In this document: piece after piece, positions 63,497 to 64,000 of the stretch | Numbering within the stretch: the first letter of the stretch is position 1 | Layout of the letters: each line of letters begins with the position of its first letter | Source of the DNA: Deltaproteobacteria bacterium | GTDB taxonomy: Bacteria > Myxococcota_A > Polyangia > Haliangiales > Haliangiaceae | Length of the DNA: 64,000 nt | Direction of reading: 5' to 3' | Assembly: GCA_025353585.1 (NCBI GenBank) | Contig: JANXOM010000229.1 | Span: forward strand, 24,206 to 88,205 | Program-made: the position numbers and the translations under genes | The notes under the pieces: generated by a model | Databases searched by the model: none | What the model saw: the letters and a program-made list of their open reading frames with translations, nothing else | What the model was told of the DNA's origin: nothing

Positions 63497-64000
<504 letters not shown>

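Overview
The window is about 70% GC, densely coded, and reads as a chromosomal segment of a myxobacterium (Myxococcota, Polyangia-like). The evidence is membrane-anchored Hanks-type Ser/Thr kinases with C-terminal repeat domains, Cys-rich lipoproteins with CxSGFCVDGxCCDxAC-type tails, PilZ, MshEN and DUF4388 signalling proteins, and exopolysaccharide export genes of the Myxococcus WzaX/WzpX type. No tRNA, rRNA, CRISPR array, insertion sequence or phage gene was recognised. Many neighbouring genes are joined by 4-base ATGA or GTGA overlaps.

Left end (1-2805): the 3' part of an APS kinase gene and a TPR-containing Ser/Thr kinase. Region 2813-25740 is a first exopolysaccharide locus. It holds methyltransferases, an XrtA-type polysaccharide deacetylase, three GT4 glycosyltransferases, a beta-helix protein, a large repeat lipoprotein, a Wzx flippase, GDP-mannose 4,6-dehydratase, an outer-membrane beta-barrel (Wzp-like), a Gfo/Idh sugar oxidoreductase, a Wzc-type tyrosine kinase, a short Wza-like OPX lipoprotein and a Wzy-like polymerase with a TPR tail. 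Together these supply sugar precursors, glycan assembly, flipping, polymerisation and outer-membrane export.

Region 25780-39980 is a second, minus-strand surface-glycan operon. It starts with a DegT aminotransferase, UDP-glucose dehydrogenase and the pglF-pglE-pglD set for UDP-diacetylbacillosamine. It continues through a chain of 4-base-overlapping genes: GT4, a capsule-type GT-B protein, a GAPDH-like enzyme, a HAD phosphatase, a cytidylyltransferase, a fumarylacetoacetate-hydrolase-family enzyme, a D-2-hydroxyacid dehydrogenase and a second O-antigen-polymerase-like protein. This chain looks like a pathway for an unusual CMP-activated acid and is the best candidate here for an undescribed system.

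Region 40099-55651 is housekeeping and accessory: a polyserine secreted protein carrying an (AGC)19 microsatellite, tandem metallo-beta-lactamase-fold hydrolases, D-aminoacyl-tRNA deacylase, an orphan DppBC-type permease pair with a Rieske protein, an M16 peptidase lipoprotein, a POT peptide transporter, a polytopic membrane protein, QueC and an MshEN-GAF protein. Region 55648-60869 is a cobalamin transport/salvage group (divergent CobT, BtuC, BtuD, BtuF) interrupted by a PilZ-pseudoreceiver-DUF4388 protein and a NADAR protein. A second Ser/Thr kinase follows.

The right end is a 681-bp regulatory region and the 5' part of nrdJ, the B12-dependent ribonucleotide reductase. That region carries two NrdR-like boxes exactly 31 bp apart, a perfect DnaA box, and a promoter candidate with a 17-nt spacer. 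Where several start codons were possible I chose by overlap with the upstream stop, signal peptide and ribosome-binding site.
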